Source: Desulfuromonadales bacterium (GTDB lineage Bacteria > Desulfobacterota > Desulfuromonadia > Desulfuromonadales > Geopsychrobacteraceae). Taken from it: DNA of 38,029 nucleotides. A model generated the notes under the pieces. The model saw only the letters and a list, made by a program, of their open reading frames with translations, searched no databases and was not told the DNA's origin. The stretch lies in contig JAFGEL010000111.1 in assembly GCA_016931615.1 (NCBI GenBank), positions 1 through 38,029 of the forward strand. Reading direction: 5' to 3'. The translations under genes were made by a program, and so were the position numbers. Positions within the stretch are counted from its first letter, which is position 1, and each line of letters begins with the position of its first letter. Below, piece by piece: positions 30,619 to 38,029 of this stretch.

Positions 30619-30755
30619 TAAGTTTTTCGGCCCTATCGACCAAAAAAATCGTTATCCTTTTATTCTGTATAATCCTGATGACGGCCTGTGGGAAAAAGGG
30701 TCCGGTGCGCCCAGTCGACAGTCAACCGCCGGCAGCGAAGAAATGCTGTAACTGA
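30615..30755 (+). CDS. lptM: LptM/YifL-like small lipoprotein
   Basis: A 46-residue lipoprotein found by reading the gap after argH. It has a hydrophobic signal, then lipobox MTAC with lipid Cys25, then the family sequence CGKKGPVRP (E. coli LptM has CG.KGPLY.P). E. coli LptM helps the LPS-export protein LptD fold and form the right disulfides. Here the protein ends in KKCCN, so Cys44-Cys45 form a vicinal pair I do not recall from the enterobacterial form. The start shares ATGA with the argH stop. This gene usually precedes lysA, which is missing here. Confidence 0.75.
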   Translation: MISFSALSTKKIVILLFCIILMTACGKKGPVRPVDSQPPAAKKCCN

Positions 30756-30851
30756 CTGTTATTGAAAAGATTCAATCTCTTGATTCTTTACTTTCCCACG
30801 ACAGCGTGATAGCACTGGCAATTATTCAACTGTCCATAAAGGGAGGACACA

Positions 30852-31727
30852 ATGTTTCACGGATCTATGGTTGCGATCATCACCCCCTTCGACGCTGAGG
30901 GGCATTTTGATGAAGACAGCTATCGCCAGCTGATTGAATTTCAGATCGAAAACGGCACCGATATTATCGTGCCCTGCGGCACCACCGGAGAATCAGCGAC
31001 GCTGAATTATGAGGAACATAACCGGGTGATCAGAGCCTGTCTTGAACAGGTGAATAAACGGGTTCCCGTCATTGCCGGGACCGGGTCGAATGCCACCGCT
31101 GAAGCGATTGAGATTTCCCGGCATGCCAAGGATCTCGGGGCTGACGGAATTCTGCTCGTTTCACCCTATTACAATAAACCGTCCCAGGAAGGCCTTTACC
31201 AGCACTACAAAGCGCTGGCTGAAAATGTTGCCCTGCCTCAGGTGCTTTATAATGTCCCGGGACGCACGGGAATGAACATGACCGCGGCAACAACCATTCG
31301 TCTTGCCGAATTTGACAACATTGTCGCCATCAAGGAAGCCTCTGGGGATCTGACCCAGGCCAGTGCGATTATCGCTCAGGCCGGGGACAAGATCGATGTC
31401 CTCTCCGGGGATGATTTTCTCACCCTGCCGTTGATGGCCTGCGGTGCCAAAGGCGTCATTTCGGTGACCGCCAATATCATGCCACGCCAGGTGAAAGCCA
31501 TGGTTCAGGCTATTCATGACAACCGCTGGGAAGACGCCCGCAAACTTCATCTGGAATTGTTGAATGTCCACCAGGCGATGTTTATCGAAAGCAACCCGGT
31601 GCCGGTCAAAACATCTGCGGCGCTGATGGGTATGTGCCGGCCTGATGTCCGTCTGCCCCTGGTTGCAATGCAGGAGGAAACACTGAATAAACTAAAAGCC
31701 GTTCTGCAGAGGCACGCGCTGATCTGA
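30852..31727 (+). CDS. dapA: 4-hydroxy-tetrahydrodipicolinate synthase
   Basis: Condenses pyruvate with aspartate semialdehyde, the entry to lysine and DAP. It has 291 residues. PCGTTGESATLNYEEHNRVI, VSPYYNKPSQEGLYQHYKAL, LYNVPGRTGMNM (catalytic Tyr) and Schiff-base Lys161 in VAIKEASGDL are all present. AGGGAGG precedes ATG. A 96-base gap after lptM, with an imperfect dyad (30767-30788), may hold its own promoter. dapB follows 43 bases later. Confidence 0.97.
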   Translation: MFHGSMVAIITPFDAEGHFDEDSYRQLIEFQIENGTDIIVPCGTTGESATLNYEEHNRVIRACLEQVNKRVPVIAGTGSNATAEAIEISRHAKDLGADGILLVSPYYNKPSQEGLYQHYKALAENVALPQVLYNVPGRTGMNMTAATTIRLAEFDNIVAIKEASGDLTQASAIIAQAGDKIDVLSGDDFLTLPLMACGAKGVISVTANIMPRQVKAMVQAIHDNRWEDARKLHLELLNVHQAMFIESNPVPVKTSAALMGMCRPDVRLPLVAMQEETLNKLKAVLQRHALI

Positions 31728-31770
31728 TGTACTCGTCTTACAGCTATAGCGCTTTAAAAGGATAAAAATA

Positions 31771-32571
31771 ATGAATGTAGCCATTGTCGGTGCTGCAGGA
31801 CGCATGGGTGGTCGTTTGATTCAGGCCGTTCTGGAGGCCGAGGGCCTTGAGCTGAGTGGCGCCACGGAGCGCCCCGGCCACGAAAAAATCGGTATGGACG
31901 CAGGCCTGGTTGCCGGTGTCGGGGAACTGGGAATCACCATCAGCGATGACTTGAATGCCGTGATGGCTGACGCCGATGTGCTGATCGACTTTACCTTTCC
32001 GGATGTCACCCTGAACAACCTGGAAATCTGTGCCCGGCAGGGGAAAATGATGGTCAGCGGGTCAACCGGTTTCACCCCGGAACAGCGAGGCCTGGTCGAA
32101 GCCTACGCCGCAAACATTCCGATCGTCCTGGCGCCCAATATGAGCGTCGGTGTCAACGCCTGCTTCAAACTGCTCAAGGAAGCCGCCAAAATCCTCGGGC
32201 CGGATTTCGATGTCGAGGTGGTTGAACTGCATCATAATAAAAAGAAGGATTCACCCTCCGGTACTGCCGTACGCATGGGTGAAGTTGTTGCCGAAACGCT
32301 GGGGCGCGATTATAGCCAGGTAGCCAATTACCACCGCGAAGGGATGTGTGGTGAACGCACCAAGGAAGAAATCGGCATGCAGACGGTGCGTGGCGGCGAC
32401 ATTGTCGGCGAACACACCGTTTATTTCATCGGCATGGGAGAGCGGATTGAAATCAGTCACCGTGCCATGAGCCGTGACATGTTTGCCCGTGGCGCCGCCA
32501 GGGCCTGTCAGTGGTTAAAAGGGAAACAAGCCGGACTTTACGATATGCAGGATGTTCTCGGTCTGAGCTGA
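31771..32571 (+). CDS. dapB: 4-hydroxy-tetrahydrodipicolinate reductase
   Basis: Reduces the DapA product with NAD(P)H. It has 266 residues. The Rossmann start is VAIVGAAGRMGGRLIQAV. The signature VELHHNKKKDSPSGTA (from about 153) holds the catalytic His and Lys and the substrate-binding residues. The C-terminal FARGAARACQWLKGKQAGLY is typical. AAAAGGA lies ahead of the ATG. It is part of the dapA-dapB-ecn-dapL cluster. Confidence 0.97.
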   Translation: MNVAIVGAAGRMGGRLIQAVLEAEGLELSGATERPGHEKIGMDAGLVAGVGELGITISDDLNAVMADADVLIDFTFPDVTLNNLEICARQGKMMVSGSTGFTPEQRGLVEAYAANIPIVLAPNMSVGVNACFKLLKEAAKILGPDFDVEVVELHHNKKKDSPSGTAVRMGEVVAETLGRDYSQVANYHREGMCGERTKEEIGMQTVRGGDIVGEHTVYFIGMGERIEISHRAMSRDMFARGAARACQWLKGKQAGLYDMQDVLGLS

Positions 32572-32593
32572 ACAACACACAGGAGATCGCAAA

Positions 32594-32719
32594 ATGAAAA
32601 CACTGATCACTCTTATATGCATCCTTGCGCTGCTTTTCATCACCGGGTGTGAGACAACCAAGGGCCTGGGAAGAGATGTCGAAAAAGCCGGTCAATGGAT
32701 GCAGAAGAAGGTTAACTGA
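32594..32719 (+). CDS. entericidin A/B-family small lipoprotein
   Basis: A 41-residue lipoprotein with signal MKTLITLICILALLFITGC (lipid Cys19), then ETTKGLGRDVEKAGQWMQKK. This matches the E. coli entericidin pattern CNT.RG.GEDI...G..I, here with basic C-terminal residues. EcnA and EcnB are envelope peptides described as antidote and toxin; most family members have no tested role. AGGAGA precedes ATG. It lies between dapB and dapL, and a terminator follows 22 bases after the stop, so it is the last gene of the dapAB transcript. Confidence 0.8.
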   Translation: MKTLITLICILALLFITGCETTKGLGRDVEKAGQWMQKKVN

Positions 32720-32741
32720 AAACCACCTCGAATAAAAAACG

Positions 32742-32768
32742 GGCGGTTCGACAATGAACCGCCTTTTT
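32742..32768 (+). terminator. terminator between the entericidin-like gene and dapL
   Basis: An 8-bp stem GGCGGTTC / GAACCGCC with a 6-base loop is followed directly by TTTTT. An A-run before the stem allows weak reverse use. It implies that dapL is transcribed separately or by read-through. Confidence 0.85.
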
Positions 32769-32802
32769 CACCTCTGACCGATTCAAAGCAGGAGAACATG
32801 CA

Positions 32803-34038
32803 ATGGCACGTATCAATGACAACTATCTGAAACTTCAGGCGGGGTATCTGTTTCCCGAAATCGGCCGCCGGGTCAGTGAATTTACCAAGGCCAATCCCCA
32901 GGCCAAAGTCATTCGTCTCGGCATCGGTGACGTCACCAAGCCCCTGGTTCCTGCCGTCCTCAAAGCCTTCCACGAAGGGGTTGAGGATCTCGCCAAGGGG
33001 GAAACTTTTCACGGCTACGGGCCTGAGCAGGGCTACTCCTGGCTGTCCGAAATTGTGGCTGAAAAAGCCTACAAGCCGCTCGGTGTTGAACTGAAAACCA
33101 GCGAGATTTTCATCTCTGACGGCTCCAAGTGTGACAGTGCTAACCTGCTCGATATCTTTGACCTGGGCAATAAGGTCGCCATCGGCGACCCGGTCTATCC
33201 GGTCTACAACGACACCAACGTCATGATCGGCCGCACCGGCAAGGCGAATGAAAAAGGCTACTACGAGGGCATCGTCTATATGCCGTGCACCGAGGAAAAC
33301 AATTTTACCCCGGAGCTGCCGAAGGAGAAGGTCGACATCATCTACCTCTGTTCGCCCAACAACCCGACCGGCACCGCCGCCAGCAAGGAAGAGCTGAAGC
33401 AATGGGTTGACTACGCCCGGGCCAATGACGCGGTCATCTTTTTCGACGCAGCCTACGAAGCCTTTATCACCCAAGCCGACATCCCGCACTCGATTTACCA
33501 GATCGAGGGAGCCAAGGAGTGTGCCATCGAGATCCGCTCTTTCTCAAAGACTGCGGGCTTCACCGGCGTTCGCTGCGGCTTTATCGTCGTTCCTGAAGCG
33601 CTGATGGGTACTACGGGAACGGGTGAAAAGTACAGCTTTAACAAGCTCTGGAGCCGCCGCACTTCAACCAAGTTCAATGGCGCCTCCTACCCGGTTCAGA
33701 AAGCCGCGGCCGCCGTCTACAGTGATGAGGGGTGGGCCCAGGTCAAAGAGGTCATCGACTTCTACATGGAAAATGCTCGGATCATTCGAGAAGGCTTAAC
33801 GGCCGCCGGGATCACCTGTTACGGCGGAGTCAACGCTCCGTATATCTGGCTGAAAACACCCCAGGGGATGAGCAGTTGGGATTTCTTTGATAAGTTGCTC
33901 AATGAATGTCATGTGGTCGGTACCCCAGGCAGCGGCTTTGGTCCCAGCGGCGAAGGCTATTTCCGCCTCTCGGCCTTCGGTGAGAGAGACAATGTCGTAA
34001 CCGCCGTGCAGCGCATTAAGGAGAAGTGGGGAAATTAA
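32803..34038 (+). CDS. dapL: LL-diaminopimelate aminotransferase
   Basis: PLP enzyme that converts tetrahydrodipicolinate to LL-DAP in one step, replacing DapD/DapC/DapE. It has 411 residues. [20 protein letters not shown] opens the protein, followed by [50 protein letters not shown], and Lys249 in [21 protein letters not shown] precedes ATG. Its presence with dapA and dapB is a strong taxonomic hint, as the route is patchy and occurs in Desulfuromonadales, Chlamydiae, cyanobacteria and some others. Confidence 0.96.
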   Translation: MARINDNYLKLQAGYLFPEIGRRVSEFTKANPQAKVIRLGIGDVTKPLVPAVLKAFHEGVEDLAKGETFHGYGPEQGYSWLSEIVAEKAYKPLGVELKTSEIFISDGSKCDSANLLDIFDLGNKVAIGDPVYPVYNDTNVMIGRTGKANEKGYYEGIVYMPCTEENNFTPELPKEKVDIIYLCSPNNPTGTAASKEELKQWVDYARANDAVIFFDAAYEAFITQADIPHSIYQIEGAKECAIEIRSFSKTAGFTGVRCGFIVVPEALMGTTGTGEKYSFNKLWSRRTSTKFNGASYPVQKAAAAVYSDEGWAQVKEVIDFYMENARIIREGLTAAGITCYGGVNAPYIWLKTPQGMSSWDFFDKLLNECHVVGTPGSGFGPSGEGYFRLSAFGERDNVVTAVQRIKEKWGN

Positions 34039-34055
34039 ATCGCCCATCCAATCCG

Positions 34056-34089
34056 ACAGAAAAGGCGACCCTATGGTCGCCTTTTCTGT
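34056..34089. terminator. bidirectional terminator between dapL and a convergent lipoprotein gene
   Basis: A perfect 15-bp stem (ACAGAAAAGGCGACC and its complement) with loop CTAT. A's in the left arm and T's in the right arm serve both directions. Confidence 0.9.
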
Positions 34090-34100
34090 TCCGTTAAATT

Positions 34101-34598
34101 TCAACCGTTACGTTTCGGCAACTTCCAGATAATATCCGAAGTGGGACGTTCAGGGTCACTGTCGTACAAGCGCCCTTCATAGCCGAAAGTAAAAGCCACC
34201 GCCTGCGGAGCAACCTGAAGCGTTTTTTTGAAGCGCGTTTCATCCTCAAGGCTGGTACTCAGGGTACGGGCGACATCAAGATAATTGATAACGCGCAGAT
34301 CCTTATCCAGAAAAAACAGCTTCAATTTTAAATCCGGAACGTGGGTATACATACCTCTTGGATGCTGCGAGAAGGTCAGCACACCTTCGATATCGACAAC
34401 CTCCCCGATCTGTTCCAGAGTGTAATCAACCGTGACATAAATATCCTGCCAGCGCTGCTTTTCATGCTGTCCCGTCAGCAGAGACACGACATCCATATCC
34501 ACCGCACTGGCGCCGCTGTAGTGAGTTATCGGCAACGGCTGACAACCGAAAAGGAATACGACCAACAAACCGAGAGCCAATAATCTATTTTTAATCAT
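34101..34598 (-). CDS. lipoprotein of unknown function
   Basis: A 165-residue protein with signal peptide and lipobox LFGC (Cys19). I start at MIKNRLLALG, where GGGAG stands six bases upstream; the frame begins 18 codons earlier without support. The mature part has alternating beta-like stretches, such as IYVTVDYTLEQIGEVVDIEG and KLKLFFLDKDLRVINYLDVA, and a FTFGYEGRLYDSD segment. I recognise no family. It is divergent from the DUF1232 gene and convergent with dapL. Confidence 0.7.
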   Translation of the reverse strand: MIKNRLLALGLLVVFLFGCQPLPITHYSGASAVDMDVVSLLTGQHEKQRWQDIYVTVDYTLEQIGEVVDIEGVLTFSQHPRGMYTHVPDLKLKLFFLDKDLRVINYLDVARTLSTSLEDETRFKKTLQVAPQAVAFTFGYEGRLYDSDPERPTSDIIWKLPKRNG

Positions 34599-34687
34599 GT
34601 TATACTCCCTCAGGATAATTTTCTTCAATTTTAACGCTTTCCTATCGATCAACGCCAGATCCGACCAAATTTTTTCGGAGTAATAAG

Positions 34688-34900
34688 ATGAAAAAAACCG
34701 CCGTGCTCCTGCTGGGAATCTTTTCTCTGCTTTACCTGCTCAATCCTACGGCCGGGATCTTTGAACTGATTCCGGACAACATTCCCCTGATCGGCAACCT
34801 TGATGAGGCAGCGGCAATCACCCTGCTGTTGATGTGTCTGCGTTATTTCGGCTACGAACTGCCCAACCTTTTCGACCCGGAGCGCAGCAAACCCGACTGA
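34688..34900 (+). CDS. short DUF1232-like membrane protein
   Basis: A 70-residue protein with a hydrophobic N-terminus (LLLGIFSLLYLLNP), the DUF1232 (YkvA) core FELIPDNIPLIGNLDEAAAI, and a second hydrophobic stretch ALTLLL-like near 45-55. The Asp-rich D-x-I-P-x-I-G-x-L-D pattern is the family mark. The role is unknown. GGAG precedes ATG. It is a single gene. Confidence 0.75.
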   Translation: MKKTAVLLLGIFSLLYLLNPTAGIFELIPDNIPLIGNLDEAAAITLLLMCLRYFGYELPNLFDPERSKPD

Positions 34901-34946
34901 AGTCAAAAGAACACCGCTCGAATCACAACCACATTCCACCCGCGCA

Positions 34947-35183
34947 TCAGTTGAAGCGCGCCTGCTGGTTCTTTTCCCAGACGTTCTGTGCTCGCTGCTT
35001 GAGCCACTCGGGATCACGCCAGACAACTTTCATCAATTTTGCATGATGAAGATCGAGAGTTTTCCGGCCGACGCCCAAAAACCTGACTCTGACTTTGCCA
35101 TTCCTGCTCGTGCCCTGAATAAAGCCCGGCCCCCATTCAGGCTTTCCTAGAATCCGCACCCTGTCACCATGGTGATATTCCAT
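34947..35183 (-). CDS. DUF3553-like small protein
   Basis: A 78-residue soluble protein. GDRVRILGKPEWGPGFIQGT and KVRVRFLGVGRKTLDL fit the SH3-like or CarD/UvrD-tail-like DUF3553 pattern (G-D-V-hydrophobic...PEWG.G.V). The C-terminal part is basic and Trp-rich (WRDPEWLKQRAQNVWEKNQQ). Proteins with this fold often bind RNA polymerase or helicases, but no function is assigned here. Confidence 0.7.
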   Translation of the reverse strand: MEYHHGDRVRILGKPEWGPGFIQGTSRNGKVRVRFLGVGRKTLDLHHAKLMKVVWRDPEWLKQRAQNVWEKNQQARFN

Positions 35184-35325
35184 TTACTGACTCCCGATCG
35201 AGATCCCATTCTTTTTCTCTGGTGGTTCTTAAAGGGATAGCTCTGATTTCCTCGAAGTCAAACTTTAAAAAATTATTTTTTGTCTATTTTACAGGGAGTT
35301 GAAAGACATAACCACGTGAGGAAGT

Positions 35326-35712
35326 TCACTTCATGGATAAATTCTGCATTTCCGAAGAGTAAGGCTGCACCGGCAAACCTTCAGCCAACCAGCCTAAGAT
35401 GCCATCAGCGACATTGTAAATATCAACACGCCGGGTGGCTTCGATCAGAAACTCACAAATCAGACCAGTCCGATGACCGGTCCGACAGATCAGTACCAAT
35501 GGCTGATCCACGGGAACCAGTTCATCCAGGCGGGCCAGCCATTGTTCCGGTTGGCTGCCACCCTGAGCATCAAAAAATGTCAGCAGGCCACTGCCGGCAA
35601 CAACACCAGTCAGGCGCCATTCTTCAACTCTGCGGATATCGACAATTGCCGCTCCCTGCGTAATCAGCTCTGGGACATCGCGGCTGAGAATCTGCTGATA
35701 TTTTTTTCTCAC
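35326..35712 (-). CDS. rhodanese-domain protein
   Basis: Single-domain sulfurtransferase-like protein of 128 residues without a leader. Features are SRDVPELITQGAAIVDIRRV, then the active loop ICRTGHRTG with Cys76, and NVADGILGWLAEGLPV at the C-terminus, all typical of rhodaneses. The start is GTG, with AAGG eight bases upstream. The loop RTGHRT resembles the thiosulfate:cyanide class, but the true sulfur donor and acceptor are unknown. It is divergent from the universal stress gene. Confidence 0.85.
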   Translation of the reverse strand: MRKKYQQILSRDVPELITQGAAIVDIRRVEEWRLTGVVAGSGLLTFFDAQGGSQPEQWLARLDELVPVDQPLVLICRTGHRTGLICEFLIEATRRVDIYNVADGILGWLAEGLPVQPYSSEMQNLSMK

Positions 35713-35773
35713 TGTCGCAACCTTCAGGAAAAAACACTATTTTCAGAATAAATGCAGATGGTTAAAAATAAGC

Positions 35774-35779
35774 TATAAT
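35774..35779 (+). promoter_or_regulatory. -10 box before the universal stress gene
   Basis: A perfect TATAAT stands 64 bases before the start codon in A+T-rich sequence. I see no matching -35 at the right distance, so an activator or another sigma factor may be involved. Confidence 0.4.
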
Positions 35780-35843
35780 AAAAATGTAACGGGTCCGTCG
35801 GGCTCAGTCGTTCTTAAAACCCTTTTCCCAAAGAGGTGACATC

Positions 35844-36332
35844 ATGCTGCCACTCTATAAAAACATTCTGGTCACAACCGATTTTACCCCCAACTCAGAC
35901 CATGCGTTCAAGCATGCCGTCATGCTCGCACGTCAGAACGATGCCAAAATTCACCTGCTCCATGTTATGCCGCAGGTTGATTCTTCAATGCGCAGCTATC
36001 TGTCTTCAGTTCTGGGGGAAAACCGCCTGGAAGAATTCGAGCACAACAACATGGAAAAAGCCAGGACCGAACTGACCAAAAATCTCGATGACTTTGCCAA
36101 AAAAGAACTCCAGAACTTCCCCGAAGATTACGCCCGCTTCGCCGGAGCCGAAGTGGTCGCCGGACATCCGGTCGTCAAGATTCTAGAAACAGCGGATCGC
36201 CTGGATGTCGATGTGATCGTGATGGGGACTCACGGTAAAGGGGCGCTGGAGCATGTCTTTCTCGGCAGTGTCGCCGAAAAAGTCCTCAAAAAATCGCCAC
36301 GCCCGGTCTTCGTCATTCCCCTTCCCGGATAA
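35844..36332 (+). CDS. universal stress protein (UspA family)
   Basis: A cytoplasmic 162-residue single-domain protein. It opens with YKNILVTTDFTPNSDHAFKH. The ATP-binding motif G-x2-G-x9-G-S is present in GTHGKGALEHVFLGSVAEKV (from about 128), so it probably binds ATP. The C-terminal SPRPVFVIPLPG is standard. AGAGGTG precedes the ATG. It is flanked by a -10 box and a strong terminator, so it is monocistronic. Confidence 0.93.
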   Translation: MLPLYKNILVTTDFTPNSDHAFKHAVMLARQNDAKIHLLHVMPQVDSSMRSYLSSVLGENRLEEFEHNNMEKARTELTKNLDDFAKKELQNFPEDYARFAGAEVVAGHPVVKILETADRLDVDVIVMGTHGKGALEHVFLGSVAEKVLKKSPRPVFVIPLPG

Positions 36333-36342
36333 TTTCTTGTAC

Positions 36343-36376
36343 AGCGGTGGGGACGCTTTTCAGCGTTCCCACCGCT
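36343..36376. terminator. terminator after the universal stress gene
   Basis: A 15-bp stem (AGCGGTGGGGACGCT with AGCGTTCCCACCGCT, one G-U pair) closes loop TTTC. The convergent gene ends 19 bases further on, so it may serve both. Confidence 0.75.
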
Positions 36377-36394
36377 TATCTCTGCTGCTGTCGA

Positions 36395-36841
36395 TCACTG
36401 TCCCAGCACTTCGCTCCGGAAATTGAAACGATAAACATCGAACCCGGTTCCTTTATCCAACAAGCTGATCGTCACGCCGACTTCGCCGCTGGAATAATGG
36501 GTGACCAGATCATAGGTCACCAGGGGAAGCTCATCACGGGTGAGATTCTCACCACTGGTTTTATTTTTAAATGCTATCTTGTCAATGCGCTGAAGGTCAC
36601 CAATCTGACTCAATGAGCGCATCAATTCAGCCAGAGCTTCTGCGGAAACCCGTTCCAGGACTTCAGGAGCAATATAGTCTTTTGCCAGGGCCGGGTCCCA
36701 TGTCGAAATAACGGGCAGCACCTGTTCAATATAAGGCACAGCAGACTTTTCATACTGCGCGGTCAACCTGTATTTATAGATAAAAAGGGCTGAAAATGCG
36801 CAGATGATGACGCAAACGACATAAATAATTAACTTTTTCAA
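36395..36841 (-). CDS. membrane-anchored protein of unknown function
   Basis: A 148-residue protein. One N-terminal transmembrane helix (LIIYVVCVIICAFSALFIY) is followed by a soluble part of alpha/beta look: YIEQVLPVISTWDPALAKDY, RVSAEALAELMRSLSQIG, YDLVTHYSSGEVGVTISLLD. It resembles a NTF2-like or DUF4864-type extracytoplasmic domain, though I cannot assign a family. The start is TTG (MKKLIIY), with AGGAG nine bases upstream. It lies 47 bases after the dihydrouridine synthase gene and may be in its transcript. Confidence 0.7.
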   Translation of the reverse strand: MKKLIIYVVCVIICAFSALFIYKYRLTAQYEKSAVPYIEQVLPVISTWDPALAKDYIAPEVLERVSAEALAELMRSLSQIGDLQRIDKIAFKNKTSGENLTRDELPLVTYDLVTHYSSGEVGVTISLLDKGTGFDVYRFNFRSEVLGQ

Positions 36842-36888
36842 GTGCTCTCACTCCTGTTGATAAATTGCTGAAATGGACGATTTACTGC

Positions 36889-37869
36889 TCAACAATGACG
36901 GTCCTGTTGAAAGAGCAGGAAATTTTTGACCAGCAGATCCTGAAAACGGGCGATAGTCGTCGAACGCTTAAGTTTCCCCAGATCTTTTTGAAACTGCAGA
37001 TGCGGAATAAAGTTCAACACATCTTTCAATTTCATCAGGGCCTGACGTTCACCGCAAAATTTGGCCAGATAGCGCGGTATCAGATCAAGGACGAATTCGG
37101 CTAATTCACGACGCTGCCGCACCTCATCAGGACAACTCACCCGGGCTTGCCGCAGTCTTTGAAAGACCAGCGGGTCGGCCAGCGCTCCGCGTCCGATCAT
37201 CAACCCGGCCACCCCCTCGCTGAGTAATGACAAGCCCTTTTCGGCCGTATCGATATCTCCGTTGGCAATAATCGGCAGAGACGTTTTCTGCAGGGCTTCA
37301 CGGGTAATGTCATGGTCAGCCTGCCCCGCATATTTCTGTGCAACTGTGCGCGGATGAAGAATGAGATAATCAACGCCACAGTCCGCATAAACCGGAAGCA
37401 GATCGAACAGCTGTCGGGACATGTTGTAACCGGCACGGCATTTCACCGAAAAACTCCCCTGTACAACGCGGCGCAGGGCCATCAGCAGGGCCGGCAATTT
37501 CTCCGGGTGATTCAGTAACTCTCCTCCGGTAGCCCCGGTGGTCATACGGCCATAGGGACAACCCAGGTTCAGATTCAAATGCCGACAGCCGGCCGCCTGG
37601 ACTTCTTCAGCGGCAGCAGCAAGAGCAACGGCTTCATGACCGATCAATTGAACAACCAACGGGATTGAAGCGGAATGTGATCTGATTTCAGCCAGGTCAG
37701 CCCGGGCAATGCGTTTACGTGACTGCCCTTGAACGCGGACGAATTCTGTAAACACAATATCCGGTTGATAGTTTTCAATGAAACAGGCCCGCAATGCTTC
37801 GTTGGTCAAACCCTGCATCGGAGCCAGCATAAGCGGTTGTGAATCAGCGTTCCAAGGTAACGAACCCAT
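36889..37869 (-). CDS. tRNA-dihydrouridine synthase
   Basis: FMN enzyme that reduces uridines in the tRNA D-loop. It has 326 residues from ATG 37869 (MGSLPWNADSQPLMLAPMQG), chosen because GAGAG lies five bases upstream; the frame begins 15 codons earlier without a ribosome site. The barrel opens with LMLAPMQGLTNEALR. The catalytic Cys lies in LNLNLGCPYGRMTTGATGGE. SVKCRAGYNM and LILHPRTVAQKYAG (FMN and RNA contacts) follow, then IIANGDIDTAEKGL and GLMIGRGALADP. The last helical domain binds tRNA. Which uridine position it modifies (DusA, DusB or DusC class) is not clear; the GCPYGRMTTG variant resembles none of the enterobacterial three exactly. Confidence 0.9.
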   Translation of the reverse strand: MGSLPWNADSQPLMLAPMQGLTNEALRACFIENYQPDIVFTEFVRVQGQSRKRIARADLAEIRSHSASIPLVVQLIGHEAVALAAAAEEVQAAGCRHLNLNLGCPYGRMTTGATGGELLNHPEKLPALLMALRRVVQGSFSVKCRAGYNMSRQLFDLLPVYADCGVDYLILHPRTVAQKYAGQADHDITREALQKTSLPIIANGDIDTAEKGLSLLSEGVAGLMIGRGALADPLVFQRLRQARVSCPDEVRQRRELAEFVLDLIPRYLAKFCGERQALMKLKDVLNFIPHLQFQKDLGKLKRSTTIARFQDLLVKNFLLFQQDRHC

Positions 37870-37951
37870 GACAACTCTCAGATCTTTTTTATGAGGTCTG
37901 TTTGTAACACACATCTGACGAATAAATCATTGTTGAAAACAAGAAATGAAC

Positions 37952-37975
37952 TACCCCGCCGCAAGCAGCGGGGTA
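37952..37975 (-). terminator. hairpin between a partial gene and the dihydrouridine synthase
   Basis: An 8-bp stem TACCCCGC / GCGGGGTA with an 8-base loop lies directly after the stop of the partial minus-strand frame. There is no T-run next to it, so termination is plausible but unproven. Confidence 0.45.
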
Positions 37976-38029
37976 TCAGAAAAATTCTAACTGGTCGTCA
38001 CGGTGCAAAGTTTCATAATCTTCCAGACC
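37976..38029 (-). CDS. possible 3' end of a minus-strand gene cut by the window
   Basis: The last 18 codons of the window, read on the minus strand, give GLEDYETLHRDDQLEFF and then TGA, with a hairpin following. The length is too short to identify a family, and an open frame of this size could be chance. Confidence 0.3.
   Translation of the reverse strand, partial: GLEDYETLHRDDQLEFF

Overview
The window looks like chromosome of a Desulfuromonadales-type bacterium (Desulfuromonas, Pelobacter or Geobacter relatives). The evidence is gene content and order: recA-pilT-recX-alaS-REC/histidine kinase-hslVU-argB-argD-argF-(RDD protein)-argG-argH-lptM-dapA-dapB-dapL, with LL-diaminopimelate aminotransferase (DapL) as the route to meso-DAP. 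This order resembles the Geobacter arrangement as I remember it; no database was searched. Almost everything is core metabolism or housekeeping. I see no prophage, integrase, intact IS, CRISPR array, tRNA or rRNA.

Layout. 1-2.4 kb: a methyl-accepting chemotaxis protein behind a strong promoter that carries a long palindrome. 2.4-2.7 kb: remains of a GyrI-like effector-binding gene. 2.7-4.7 kb (minus): a YddA/SbmA-type ABC exporter. 5.1-6.4 kb: exported methionine sulfoxide reductases MsrB and MsrA. 6.5-7.2 kb (minus): a DUF2799 lipoprotein. 7.5-8.1 kb: Mn-type superoxide dismutase. 8.4-9.2 kb (minus): a lipoprotein of the dienelactone hydrolase family. 9.6-10.4 kb: an orphan flagellar-rod-like protein facing darP. 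10.6-15.2 kb: HD-domain protein, larB, larC, pgpA, cinA, with a non-coding repeat between larB and larC. 15.5-22.2 kb: recA, pilT, recX, alaS and a soluble response regulator-kinase. 22.4-24.2 kb: hslVU. 24.3-30.8 kb: the arginine genes. 30.9-34.0 kb: the DAP genes. 34.1-38.0 kb: small, mostly stress-related or uncharacterised genes, a universal stress protein and a tRNA-dihydrouridine synthase.

How they work together. argB-argD-argF-argG-argH run in order from N-acetylglutamate phosphorylation to argininosuccinate cleavage, although the deacetylating enzyme (ArgJ or ArgE) is not in the window. dapA-dapB-dapL convert aspartate semialdehyde to LL-DAP, but lysA, which I would expect between lptM and dapA, is absent. 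LarB and LarC make the nickel-pincer cofactor, but LarE and a LarA-type client are not here. MsrA, MsrB, SodA, UspA and HslVU give the region a stress-defence flavour.

No convincing new multi-gene system was found. The items most worth a second look are: the three 11-bp-phased direct repeats before msrBA; the single-cysteine MsrB with a Met-rich tether; the LptM-like lipoprotein ending in Cys-Cys; the His-Lys H-box of the REC-kinase; the larB-larC intergenic repeat; and the operator-like palindromes before the chemoreceptor gene and recA.
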